Origin: Holothuria scabra
Taxonomy: Eukaryota > Echinodermata > Holothuroidea > Aspidochirotida > Holothuriidae
Direction of reading: 5' to 3'
Length of the DNA stretch: 64,000 nt
Assembly (NCBI GenBank): GCA_037179385.1
Contig: CM074179.1
Span: forward strand, 72,146,719-72,210,718
In this document: positions 25,301 to 37,529 of the stretch, piece by piece
Layout: each line of letters opens with the position of its first letter
How positions within the stretch are numbered: the first letter of the stretch is position 1
Program-made: the position numbers and the translations under genes
The notes under the pieces: model-generated
Databases searched by the model: none
Seen by the model: only the letters and a program-made list of their open reading frames with translations
Told to the model about the DNA's origin: nothing

Positions 25301-28300
25301 CAGCACAATGCGATAGAATCACCGTGAAGAATAGGAACAGAAATGAAATGAAAGGTGGATGGAAGGAATACGTGAGAGACATGGGGCAAGTCTAGAACCT
25401 TTATGAATCGTGAGAGACTTGGGGCAAGTCTAGAACCTGTATGAATCTTCAAAGAATGAAATTTTAACTGTTCATTTCAGACGTATTGCTGGGTGTTAAA
25501 TCTCGAAATGTTATCGGCAATCTCATACTTCTGAACTTGGAATATGAAACTTGTTTTGACTTTTCAGGCAACACTATATTACTCTCAATCTGTTAAAGTT
25601 TACGGTGATCGGAATTCCCCCGCAAGGCTCTTAACATCATCGCTGAAGCATTTTTTAATAACAACGTCAAAAACTTTTGACATTGGATAAAGTTAAGATT
25701 TTGATATTAAAAGTGAACATGTTTTCATTACAAATCAAATGCCTGACTATCAGATGAAGATATCAAGATTTAAATCAAATTTTGGGCTTTATGAACTTAA
25801 AATCAAAATGCTTCACTTTCAGAACACTTTCGTTCCTTTTAATATCAGTATTCACCCTTCATCGACCTTTTCTTTTTAGTTTCCCTGGTTCTAATTTTTG
25901 AACTTTGCAGGTGAAACGACCTGAATTTCGTCCATCCTGATTAAAGGCTTAGACAGATGCCCGATATAATTTTTTCGTGGCCCTTCCAGAATTAAAAAGA
26001 AATACACAAAATGGTAAAGTACGTAACACACATCACTTTTATAATCCCAAGAACAGAAGATACACATTTTGCTGACATGTTATGGAGTAATCGCGAAATT
26101 TGCTAAATGTGTTAAAGGAATCCACCCAGTTTTAGCAACCACTGGAGGGTCAAATTACATACCACATGACCTTCATGTGCGGAATGGACGTCTATAAGCA
26201 CAAAGTGAATCAACTTTTGTAGTTCGCATCTTCGTTTCACAAGAATCATGAAGCTGGATAACAGTCGGAACGCTGACCTCCAAATTCCACCCTTAACGAT
26301 CACATTTCAACAATTGAGTATTGACCCGGAAGTAGTTCAATACAAACCGCGCGAAACCTCATCTTCGTTACTAAGTGGTCGCTGTTAACTTTGCTGATGA
26401 ATATTTCATGATATGTAAAAATTATGTTGCTAAATTTGGTACAATGCTGTCCTAAAATGGTCAGAGGAGTTACCAAAACTTACATGATGACAAGATACAT
26501 CATGAATAATGAACGAGGACAAGCCCTTTCTGAAGCGACGAAACAGACCTAGAAGGTTGCTAGGTAAGACCGTCTCACTTTTTACTTAAGACATTTCCAT
26601 CCCAATGGTCAAAATGTATAATTGAAGATGTTAAAGAAGTCTTAAGATGTACTTTCGTCTGGTGATCAAGTGTCATGACTGTTCACCGACGGTAATAATA
26701 GTAAATTTTGCTCCAAATTTTCTGCAGCTGTCGGTCTTCTTCATGCATAATGCTTATCGTTAGGGTACACTAACGGTGTATGAGTACCGTACTAAGGATA
26801 GGCTAGGCTTAGTTTTAACGTTACAAGTAACTACTGGGAGGGCGCCTGTGGGTGACGCCGTGTATCACAGTGAGATCCTTTTCATTTTGACGTTAACAAT
26901 AGCAATATATATATATGAAGGGCCTGTGCATAACGTTACATATGAGTAGGCGAAACGGGGACCGAGTTTGGTCAAGTAATTAGGCTACAGACAAGCATCA
27001 GATAAACTACTAAACTAGGGTGGTCTTATGTTTGCACACCTAGTACCAGTACGTTACAGTATTACTAGGCCTAACTTAGGCTTCGTCCTAGGTAGCTACA
27101 GTAGCCTATGTGTTGCTTCTTGTTTAATGCATAGCCTTGGCCCTAGGCTAGCCTAAAAATAAAATTAATTGAACTGGGCTACCGAAAAATCCCGGATTTC
27201 AATGAGCAGAACATGTTGTTCAGTCATTACTGCCTGTACTTAATTGATTGACAAGTTGTGCAGTAGCAAACTCTCATTGTCTTGACTCCTGGTCTTTGTT
27301 GGGTATCAGATAATTTAATTTAGGTTTTTTGGGCATCGAATGTATAAGGTATTAGATTGATGGTTTTGACTGATTTATTTACTGTTACTTAGACAAACAT
27401 CCTATGTCTTTGTCAAGCCTCTGTGGTGTAGCTAGCTATAGGTCACACTGACTCAGAGTTAAACCCCTTTTGCAACTCCTTGAAAAAGTTGGCATACAAC
27501 AGTCTAGTATTGAGGGCTGGAATTTGAAATGAAACAAAACCAAACACAGTGAAAGGTAAAATTTCTTAGTATGACTTGGCTTGTTGCTGGGGCTACTTTC
27601 ACTGTAACTAAGGTAAGGTAGGGGATGACAGGCACTAAAGTTAGTGCAGAAGGTACGTACCGCAGCCTAGTTCCTAACCTTGTTTTGAATGGTCATACTC
27701 TAGCACAGGAATTTACAGTAACTTTATTGAATTGATTGGGCAAAACTATTTAATTTAATGTTAGGCAAGTACTAGTTTAAATTAAATATTCTTCCAGTTC
27801 GGCCGTTGTTGATGGTTATACTATAGGACATCTCTCACCTTCGGAATGCACATGATCATTGCTAGTATTGGTAGGGCCAGTTTAGGAACAATATTTGTTA
27901 GGATAGCTACTGTGGGTGAAATTGTTAAGTTTGCCCAGCATTATATTTGTTTAACCAAGTAGTGGCAAGTAAATACCTACGAAAAGCATAAGTGTGACAC
28001 ATATTATGGAATTAAGCAATTTTCATGTTTTCAGAATCATTGCATGGAAAGTTAGTCAAACTGAACCGGTTGTTGGATCCCACTAGATATGCATGCCTTT
28101 TAGTTTCAGTGAGTCGCTTAGAGTGCATTGTCATAGATCTCACACAGAAATAGTAATTGCTAAATTGATACAATGAATCCATGTTTTTTTTTTTTTTTTT
28201 TTTTTGATGGTTGTTTCTTATTTTCAGTTAAACTGCAGTAAACTCACTGTCATTTGATATAATTTGATAAAGTCAGTCTAAATATTTAAAGCACAACTGT

Positions 28301-28434
28301 TATGTAGAGTAACTTATTGAAGTGGATTGTGCATTGAGCACTCATTTTTATCTTGTATTTTCTGCAACTGGTTTACAACATAGGATTAGGGATTTGTTTT
28401 TGATTGATTTACTTTTTAAGCTCCCTCTGTCATT
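19390..28434. other. Long non-coding stretch
   Basis: Nine kilobases without a supported gene. It contains a G-run at 20977-20990, a short inverted-orientation repeat pair (21946-21996 and 25376-25447, listed separately), a degenerate segment at about 22320-22620 with words similar to the 9.2-10.3 kb array (TCCACATGGTATTT, TTGAGATATCATGT, GATGACCTGTGACC), and a T-run at 28184-28205 just before the large pseudogene. The 152-residue minus frame at 20431-20889 shows no domain pattern. An intron or intergenic region is the likely identity. Confidence 0.5.
25376..25447 (+). repeat. Short tandem duplication, also present inverted at 21946-21996
   Basis: Two adjacent copies of a unit of about 37 bp, GAGAGACTTGGGGCAAGTCT followed by AGAACCTGTATGAATC. 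The complement of 21946-21996 carries the same unit (GAGAGACTTGGGGCAAGTCT, then ACAGGTTCATACAG). Confidence 0.75.
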
Positions 28435-31400
28435 TTGTACCTACTTGGCATTATGCAGAAGGAAACTTCGTGTGCTATTTACCATCCTTCTGTGGCTCCA
28501 GGTCCCTGTGCTATTTGCAGCAAACGTAAACCTCGGTACTGGCATGCTGCACAGGCAACTGAAAAGCGGCAACACATACTGCAACTATTAGAAGAAAGAA
28601 ATATATCTGATCATTCTTGCATTTGTTATGCCTGCCAAAAAAATTATGAGGCAACAACCGCACCAAGAAGAGGCAGTCAGTAAGCGAAAGGCAAGCAAAG
28701 TTTGTCAAATTCCAAAATGTTCTTATACAAATGTGAGGGTCCATAATACCACATCAAAGACTATAAAGCCAGAAAGGCTGCAAGAGTTATTCCAAGTAAA
28801 CCAAAAAGATGCTGTCGAAATGTGTAATAGTCCGTCAGGGATAGATCTTTGTCACATCCATTATAATGAAGCCCTAAGAAATTCTAGCAGTTGCACTGTT
28901 TGCTCTTCAGCGTCATCAGGCACCCTGCGAAGTTTTACTGAGACTGCTGCAATAAAACATTTTGTGGCAGAGAGAATGCAGACTGAATATAAGTCGGATG
29001 TCAATGCCCTTTGCAATACTTGCTACCAAGCTGTTTTGAGGTATAGTAGGGGTCCACAGTACAGAGATATGGTAAAGTCCTCAAAAGACCACCTCTCAGC
29101 CTTACTTGAGTCTTGCTTATCTTGGACATCAGAGGACAGGGGTGCCTATGCTCTTTCCCATACTGTCAAATATGTGGGGGGGGGGGGCATCTGTTGAATG
29201 ATGAGCCTCTTTTAATGGAAATGGTTCACGAGATGTATTCTTCATTTTTCGATAATTTTCCCTTGTTCAACAGCCACAAGTGAGTCTGCCCAGAAGAAAA
29301 ATCCTGTACAACTTGTAGCATATTTGAAAACAGTTAATGGTGATTGTATAGTATGTTCTCATGTAATGAACGAAAGGAGATTAGGTACCATGGTAAGGCG
29401 ATGTAGAAGTGATGTTGTGTCATCACTCCATAAAGTTCTGTTTTCCTTGAAAAAACAAAATAGAAAACTTACAGAAGGGCAGCTCCCAGCCTTCCAAAAT
29501 ATCTGAGAACTTGTTTGCAGATATTGTGGCGGACATCTTACAGACTGCTTCTGTAGAAAGAGCTAAATATTCCATTGACAACGAAAGTCCTGCAAGATTT
29601 GTCTGTAATTTTTCTATTGAAAATGAGGTATCCAGGATCCCCCCCTCTTTTATGGAACTTTGTGCTGTTAAGTACCCTTTCAGATGTAGAGAAACGAGAA
29701 ATAGGAAACTATAAGATAGATTGGAATACACACTTTTTGCAGCAGCTTCATCCCTCAGAAGCTGTCCATCACAAAGAAAAACCCTAAAGCGTTTTTTTAT
29801 TTGCAATTCCTTCCTTAACACTTGCAATGACCAGTGCTTTACACTTCTTCATTTTACCCTCTCAGATGTAGTTGACCGGTTCACAAGTCCATCCTCATTG
29901 TGTTTTCGGATTCTGTCTGCTTTTGGTATAACTGTCAGTAAGACCACTTTTCAACGATTTCAAATTGCTGTGGCGATAAACGAAATGTCAAAAAAAAAAA
30001 CGTCACTTGTGACCAAAGGATTTGCAATTGCTTATGTTGATAACATAGACCGCAGCAGTAGTTACGCAGCAGTCTCTGCTTCCAAATGTGACAGGGGGTT
30101 CCATGGTACTTCAGTTCAATCAGTAGAACCATTGCCACACACTGTAGACAGCCCAGTTCAAGAACCCATTCAACCTATTTCAAGCAGACGGGCCACATTG
30201 GTAGATAAAGATGCACTGGAGCTGTATCATAGAGGGTCCTCTTCCCTCCCTCCCCAACCCCCACTTGCTCCAAACCGTTCATTATTTAGATATACTTTAA
30301 CTCATTTTGCATGTCTGAAGCTGAATTAAATGCTTTACGTAAAGTAACACACTCAGTTTTCATGTACATGTTTACTAAATTTGTATTTGATTCAGAAAAA
30401 ATGTCTTTTACTCTTCCAGACCTCAAAACAGCTGTTTCCTGTTTTTACACAAATAATTCTGTACCATCTACAGTTCATTTCACATGCATTCTTTCAGAGC
30501 CAGCAGATAATGCTGAAACTATACGGCATGTTCTGGATATTTTGCATGAAAAGCATGCCATTGGCAAAGAGACTCAGTACCTAATTGTAGCCGGAGATGC
30601 AAAGACATACGAGCATTTGCTATCTGCTAAGCGTTTATATGGTGATGACCTCAATTGGCTTTTGCCATATCTTGGGGAGTGGCATCTTCTTAAAAATTCA
30701 CAAGGGCCATTAATGAAAATCTACCTTGATGCAGGTTTAAAGCAACTGTTGGGGTTGTTCCATAAAGGTTTTACCCATAATGCAGTGGCAAATGCTTCAG
30801 GGTTCAGAAAAACCCATGATTTCCTGTTGCAATCTTGGGAAGCCATGTATAGACACCAACTGCATTATTTTCATGCCAATAGTCAAAGTTCTGACCAATA
30901 TCAAAGCTTGTATTCTGCCATTGCCACAAAGCTCACATCGTACAAATCAGAAATATTTCGGCACCTGTCTAGTGACCTTGAATTGGCTAGTACATGTTTT
31001 GAGGAGTTTATCTCTTTCTTTCACGTAATGGGCCAGGCAGATGCAACATCCCAGTTTTGACTAGATTTTACCCACAGAGATATGTTGCACTATGCATCAC
31101 TATTTCCAGCTGTAAGACTAAGACAGTTCCATTTGTGTACAGCTTCAATTCAGAAGCTGGCACCGATTTTTCATGCCATGGATCGGCCCAATTATTCAAA
31201 GCTTGTACCTTTTCATATGGCACATATTAAACAATTTCCTCCAGATATTCTTAGCCATATAGAAAGAGGTGCATTTGCTGTGAGTATATCTGGTTCACAA
31301 GGTTGCTGTGTTGCGTTGGATGAAGCACATGAAATGATAATTAATAAGGAAATAAAAATGGCTATGACCTCAACGGGAATGGGAAGTCTTTCACGCTTGC

Positions 31401-33664
31401 TCCATTATTTGCCGTATCGTTCTCAACTTTTGAAAAATTTGAAATCAGAGATTAATATCTCAGAAACCATTGACAGTGAGTCCCAGTCTTTTCATAGATT
31501 GAATGAAGCCAATGTTTCTAAGTATCTAGCAAAGTTACAAGAGGCAGATCACCTCTTCACTGCAACGAGAGAACCAGAAAATATTAGCCACATATTTACA
31601 GGGGAAGTGGCTGCACCCATTGTTTCAAGTGACCTGAAGACATTTTATGAAAAGGGTGAACAGGATCTTAATGCATACATCAGGTGTGTTGTTTTAAATT
31701 CATCTGGCCAGAAACCTCCCAAGAGGTCACGTAGAAACATTCGTACATTCACTGTGAAGAAAAAAACAATTCACAAGCACAAGCTGGACATTAAAGACCA
31801 TAAATTACAAATAGCTTCATTAAGGAGACAATTAGCTTTATCCAAAGCATCACAGCAACCTGTTCAATCCCTTATGCAGTTTGTTAGTTTGCCACGTGCA
31901 ATATGCACTGTGGATGAATTACCAGTGAAGGCATCCAAGGCAATCTCCGCAAAGGAATTTCAGAGTCGCTATCCTCAGTGTTTTTTCACAGCTATTTCTA
32001 GCGAAGTAAATGATACCACTTGTTACATCATTGAGGGAATGTTTTTGATCAACTACCCTCCTCTTAGGGTGCACGGCACATTTGGGGAGTATGCCACTTT
32101 TTTGTATAAGCGATGGGTTCAACGTTCAATTAACATTTACAAAACTCAGGAAATTCATATAATATTTGATCACCCTCACAGGCATGGCATAAGCCCCAAA
32201 GATGTAGAGAGAAAAGGGAGAAGGTCTGAGGCAGTTGGCTGTGATGAGTACTTAGTAATATCTAAAGAAATGTCATGTCCCAAACAAAAGTGGAACCAGT
32301 TTCTATGCAACCCACTTCAAAAAAGACTTGTTGTAAACTTTCTTGCCACTGAACTGCTCCAGCTGCATATTCAAAGTAGTGCAGATTCAAACGTTGAGTT
32401 AATTACTGCAGGGGGCTTTGATGGAGAGTACAAAGATCAAGCTTTTGCTGCACGCCCCTCATCTGAAATTAGAAGTGTTCCAAGCCTTAAGTCAAACCAT
32501 GAGGAAGGTGATTCCCGTGTATGGTTCCATGCAAAAGTGACTACATGTAGCAAAGTTATTATTTATTCCCCAGATAGGGATACATTTCACGTTGGACTAC
32601 CACTACCACCTCAAATGATTGATAAAGTTACCATTGTGTAGTTGCGTGCAGCAAAAGCTGATGACTTGCATCTTCACATGAACCTATTTTTTGAGGCTTT
32701 GACAAATGACCTGCAACTGCAAAAGCTTGGTCCAAATTTAAAGGCAAGCATTCCTGCATTTATCCAGATCCTGTACATTGTAAGTGAATGTGACTTTACG
32801 GCATTTTTTAAAGGGCACTCCAAGCGTAGTTTTTTTGCAGACTTTCTATAGGGACTGTGAATTTATTACTGCATTGGAGGGAGGAGGTAAACTAAATGAT
32901 TATTCTTCTTCCAATTGGGAAAAAGGCCTGTTGTCATTTTATCGACTAATTGGCACAGTGTATTTTCGTAACTTTAGCAGTGCTTTTCCACAAGAGTCAC
33001 CTTGTGAATTGTTCAATGAGGTTTGTGTAGATCCTACTTCCTTGAATGGGCATCTATTATTCTTGGAAAAGATTCGTGAGGGGCATTTTCACAGAATATC
33101 AGATTAGTCTGAATGGATCCCCTCTCCTTCAGCACTTAGACTTCACTGGCAAAGATGTTGTTGGGTGGCTGGGTTGTGGGCTCAGGCTTGTAACAGTGAT
33201 GTGCTTGTTCCCCTTGTTTCATGTCATGGGTGGTCCATATCTGATGAAACTATTAGGTTTGTGTGGGATTCCAAAGATAATATTTCAAAAGTTGACTCAA
33301 ATCAGAGAATGCTGAAAGTGGGTTGTAAATGTACACAAGGTTGTGTGAACAACCGTTGCAAATGTAAAAAGAAGCAGAAAAACAGTGTTCTCTATTTTGC
33401 ATGTGCAAGAATTGTCAAAACAAGTCATTAGAGGTAGACACCTCAGACCGATCCCGTGTGCAATCGTCACCCAGTGACAGTGATTCTTCAGAATTTTCAG
33501 AGAGCACTTCAAGTCAGTCGGAGTCTGATGAGCTTTCTATTGATGATCCTACAGAAATACTTGAACGTCCTCTAATTGTTGAAAACTATTGGGAGTTACC
33601 TGTTGATGTTGAAATGCCATCCATTGAAGACACCGATGAAAGTTTGGTACAGTTTACATGTTGA
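28435..33664 (+). pseudogene. Decayed long mobile-element-like protein: zinc-rich N-terminus, DDE-like core, PIN/XPG-like region, CXC cysteine cluster
   Basis: A chain of frames on one strand that read as one protein of roughly 1,700 residues once breaks are ignored. In order: Cys-rich N-terminus (28500-29060; GPCAICSKR, CICYACQKNY, C-x-x-C-x16-17 patterns); an RNase H-like core with acidic motifs YVDNIDRS then FHGTS (30033-30110), AGDAKTYEHL (about 30590-30620) and LGEWHLLKN (30671-30697); a helical region with MDRPNYSKLVPFHM (about 31177) and LDEAHE (about 31316); a PIN/XPG-like region (IIEGMFL about 32027, EEGDSRVWFHA about 32504, IYSPDRDT about 32562); a CXC cluster (CKCTQGC ... CKCKK from 33324, continuing CSLFCMCKNC at about 33386-33415 in a shifted frame); and an acidic Ser-rich tail to 33664. 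In-frame stops: TGA 31058, TAG 32639, TAG 33105. Frameshifts near 28650, G11 at 29176-29186, about 29275, about 29500, C-run about 29640, about 29780, about 30300, T7 about 32830, A5 about 33377. I recall multicopy uncharacterised proteins with this order in marine invertebrate genomes. Terminal repeats were not found. Confidence 0.75.
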
Positions 33665-36108
33665 TTGGTTCTAACTTAAATTTCCTGTTTTTTTCTCCCT
33701 ATACAGAGGATGACATCCGCGACAAAGCATCAAGGGTTTGTATTTCAGAAGCTTACTCATTTCATGGAGGCAAATTTTAGGAATGGGTGGGGGTTGGGGC
33801 CCCGGGGGTTCCATATGTACTATAAAATGTGGAATGACACAGGGCCTGAATTTACCGCATGCTTAATAGAGTACATGTATATACGCATGGAGAACAATTC
33901 GTATAAAAGAAATTCCTCAAAAATGTGTGGGTGGGTATTTTAAAATCACACGCAACCAATGTTAGTTCTGAGTATTAGAGAAGAGCAGTTAAATGGCTGT
34001 GTGTGTCAGCTTCTTAATTCGGAGATCGATTTGACATGTTTTTTACTGTATCAATATTGCTTTGGGGTGGTAGGTTGTTGCCACGAAGTATCTGAACATC
34101 AAAATTGCCGCTAGCCAAATGTGAATTGTGGGAGTTTTAAGTAGATGAGGAGGGGGTGGGGTATGTGGGGGTAGCATGAACAAGACTGCATAACTGTTTG
34201 GACAGGTAGAAAGATTTGGTACGTGGGAGTCTTCTTCCCAGGAAATTTAGGGTATTTGGAAAAAATTTTTTGGCAACTGGAGGGAAATTAACACTGTTGT
34301 ACATGAGTATACAAGAAGTGGTTGAGGTAAATCCCCCTTATGTAAAAAAGAAAGTTTCTCCAGGTGTGGGTTGGGGTATCTCCTTTATATGTAAGTCAAC
34401 CCAAACTGGAAATTTTTGGCATTTGGATGGACATTTTACTTTAATAAACAGGAAAGTTCTGGAAGAATCATGGGAAATATATTTCTTTCTTTGGGAATGG
34501 ACCGTAAATATTTTTTGCAACCCTGGTTGGGAAGGTGGGGCAGCAGGGGTGTGCAGGATGTAACATTTGCTGAACAGATTGGTAGGATATTTTTCATTTG
34601 ATTTCACCTGACTGATGTGTTGTTGCTTTTTTATTCTTGTACACGATAATTGTGTACATCTCTTTCTAACAGTCATATTGTACAACATGCAGTTGTGTGA
34701 TGAGAGTGACTTAAAGCCATCTGTATTCAAATCATTTTGTGCTATTTACTTAGAATTCGAGAGAGAGAGATTTTAATATGTCAGTAACTGCATTATATAA
34801 ACACCTTGCGAGGTGTCATTCATTTTGCTTTTGTCATTCCATATGTTGGGTATTCTTTATCAAGTCCAAAGAACTTTTTTAGCCTTGCAACCGTCCAAGT
34901 TTTCAGTCTTATTTTTTGATAAGTATTACAGTATGCAAGAGATATTTACCTCACTAAATAAGTATATCTCTGGGAAAATATTGTATGTGTAAAATGCAGC
35001 TGTCTCTGAAGGATTTGTGTCAGTGTATTCATGTTGCTGTATTTCACACCTCAACATCCATGTTATTTAATTTTTATACTTTCATTTTTACTTTGAAACC
35101 TTGTAAACCAGTCTATATGTTTTTCCTTTACATAACATGGTGCTCTTGCCATCTTTTGTATTTATCATTTATTTTCTTCATATATACACATTTTATTCAT
35201 TGCATCTTTCATACATATATTTTTGCTACAATTTGGTTCTTTCACGAGCTTCTTTCATGCTTTTAGTTTCTTTAAAGGGGCTCACTCGCCCAAAGCAATA
35301 TAACTGCACAAGATTGTGTCTGGATAATGACGAGTTTTGAGTTATGATGGAGTTAAGTGTTCATCACATGCCATGTTTATTTGCCATTGTTACCAAGAGA
35401 TTTTTGTTTCTGCCTCATTACTTATAAGATTGGATATTGTGTACTGATTATCTTTCATGCCAAAGTTAGTGTCAAATTTTGTTTTTTTTTTCCTTTAATT
35501 ATTAAGTTCATAACATTGCAATGTTTCCCATCATCTTCAGTTCAATACGCAATAACAACCTCCTAAATACAGAAAAGTATTTGTGAGTTCTGCAGCTCAT
35601 TTCTACAGTTTGTTTCCCTGCAAGTAAAATGTTTTTGAGCTTTCAGTGTTGTTGTTTTTGTCCGCACCTATCGCTTTTTTGAAATCATGGCTACTCTACT
35701 GCTCGAACGGCTTAGGTTAATACCTTAATTTACCTACAGTTCTGTTTTGTGAATGAGTGTATTCAATGTGTAGAGAGCATTTCTAAATCACTCTCATATG
35801 TGCAGAAGTATTTCTTCAAGTCAGAGGAAAAGGAATTATACAGTGTACAAAGAAGTACCACTCTCTGTGTTTTTATATTTTGCCTCGTGTTTCTTTATAC
35901 AGGTCAAAGGCACTCTCACAACTTTGATTGAATTAGTCATGTGTTATATCATTCAACTTCTTTTTTTGTTTAGCAGTGACAAAGCAACTTCTTTTTTTGT
36001 TTAACAGTGACAAAAATACTGGCGTGATCTTTGCATTATTTTATTCAGCTGTCACCCCAAATTATGGCTTTTATCTTGCATCTCTTCAAGAATAATGGTG
36101 ACTGCCTT
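33665..36108. other. Non-coding stretch downstream of the large pseudogene
   Basis: No supported gene. G-rich words (GGGGTTGGGGCCCCGGGGG at about 33789) and a 31-bp tandem duplication (CTTCTTTTTTTGTTTAGCAG ... at about 35948-36010). Part of this could be the 3' non-coding end of the same mobile element, but I see no terminal structure to define it. Confidence 0.45.
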
Positions 36109-36256
36109 ATATTCCGACACGGGTGTGTTCCCACACCCCTAAATTCCGACAGTCTCTATATTCATCTACGATTGAGATGCTGGTACATAGGGGTATAGGA
36201 ACAAAGCCCGTGTTGGAACGTAATGAATTTGTGGGAATATATGGTTGTTGGAATAT
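36109..36256. mobile_element. Small TIR element (MITE-like), ATATTCCGACA ... TGTTGGAATAT
   Basis: Inverted 11-bp termini with one mismatch bracket 148 bp. Subterminal words are also complementary (GACACGGGTGTGTTCC against GGAACAAAGCCCGTGTT, internal). The direct word ATTCCGACA also recurs at about 36155. No clear target duplication beyond A/T bases. Confidence 0.45.
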
Positions 36257-37345
36257 TCTGCAGGGTTGTAAGTCAGAAACATGACTGGTTCAAGTTATGT
36301 TTGAGAGAGTTGTGCGTATGCCCTGTGAAATAGCAATTTATTTACCTTGTCTAAGTAGGTCATGAAATAAGCATTTGTATGTTTATACCTTGCCCCCCCC
36401 CCTTTCATCCAAAACGTATATCTTAACTCAGTATGCCATACACAGTTTCAATAAATGCTGGCAGCTGTGCACATAATAAGCTCTCATCCCACCCCAGTAT
36501 AAAGTTTGGTCATCTCGGCTTTGCAACCTTTCAGATAAAGATTGACAATAATACCGCAATGGATCAGATGGTATGTGCTCTGGCCACATATTGATTGGGT
36601 GAGTGTTATTTTCTTTAATTATGGGATTTATCATACAATATGATGCCCACTTATACTTGCAAAGAAGATATTCGGTGTACTAATGAAACCAAAAAAGCCA
36701 TGATCTGTCAATGTTGATGGAATAGGTAAAGCTCTGCCAGTGCGGGCCAATGGCCAGGCATGGTTCTGAAGGGAAAGGGGCATAAGTTTCAGCAGACTCC
36801 AGGGGCACGGCCACTAGCATATGGGGAAGTGAATGGAAACATCAAAAGTTGGGGACACCTGAGAGAAGAACAGAATTCAGGGGGCTTTAATTGACTCTCC
36901 ACATACCCCGTTTGTCTATTGGCCTATGTTGAACAATAACATGGTTATATTGCCATTATTTTCTGGAAAGGGAGTGCATGGATTGCTGGTCTGGTGATGG
37001 GGCTTAGGGTAAGGACAGGAAGTTTCCCTTCCCCCTCAAGGGTTCTGCCCGACACTCCATCATTTGATGTTCCCAGTCTTTCTATTATCCCGATTTGATG
37101 ATTATTATAAGGTTCATTATTCCTGAGGTTTCATGTTCCCAGAAGTAGATTCAGGAACAGTGGACACTGGGGACAATTGGCACACTCCCCTCCCCCACGA
37201 AAAAAAAAAAATATTTCAAGGGTTTCAAATGTGTCTGTGATGGAGGAGTGGAACAAAAGACGCGGGTGTGCCATGGAATGTTTATCTCACACTCGATCAA
37301 GAATAATTTGTCAAATCATGTGATGTACATGAAATGGGGTTATGT
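36257..37345. other. Non-coding stretch
   Basis: No supported gene. Includes a C-run at 36391-36400, an A-run at about 37198-37210 and several GGGG/CCCC-bearing words. The 64-68-residue frames have no domain. Confidence 0.5.
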
Positions 37346-37529
37346 CAATGTTCCCGGTGTTCGCTATTTCCAAGGTTCAATGTTCCCCGGCGAATCTTGG
37401 GAACACCCGCATGTCTGGAAACATATTGAACCCTGGAAATAACGCACCCTGTAATCATCGCCAAATTTTCGGGATGGTACGAAAATTGGGAGCATAGAAC
37501 ATTGGGAGCATTGAACCCCGAGAACATTG
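37346..37529. repeat. Foldback repeat with nested inverted arms
   Basis: Outer arms CAATGTTCCCGGTGTTC (37346-37362) and GAACCCCGAGAACATTG (37513-37529) pair with two mismatches. Inside, GTTCGCTATTTCCAAGGTTC (from about 37359) pairs with the complement of GAACCCTGGAAATAACGCAC (about 37430-37449). The words GTTCCC, GGGAAC and ACATTG recur through 37060-37530, so the foldback probably belongs to a larger decayed element. Confidence 0.55.

Noticed and set aside
28322..28591. 89-residue plus frame overlapping the start of the large pseudogene
   Set aside because: Out of frame with the cysteine-bearing frame starting at 28435, which matches the rest of the protein.
34338..34730. 130-residue minus frame
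   Set aside because: No motif, overlaps an opposite 115-residue frame, and lies in sequence without coding character.
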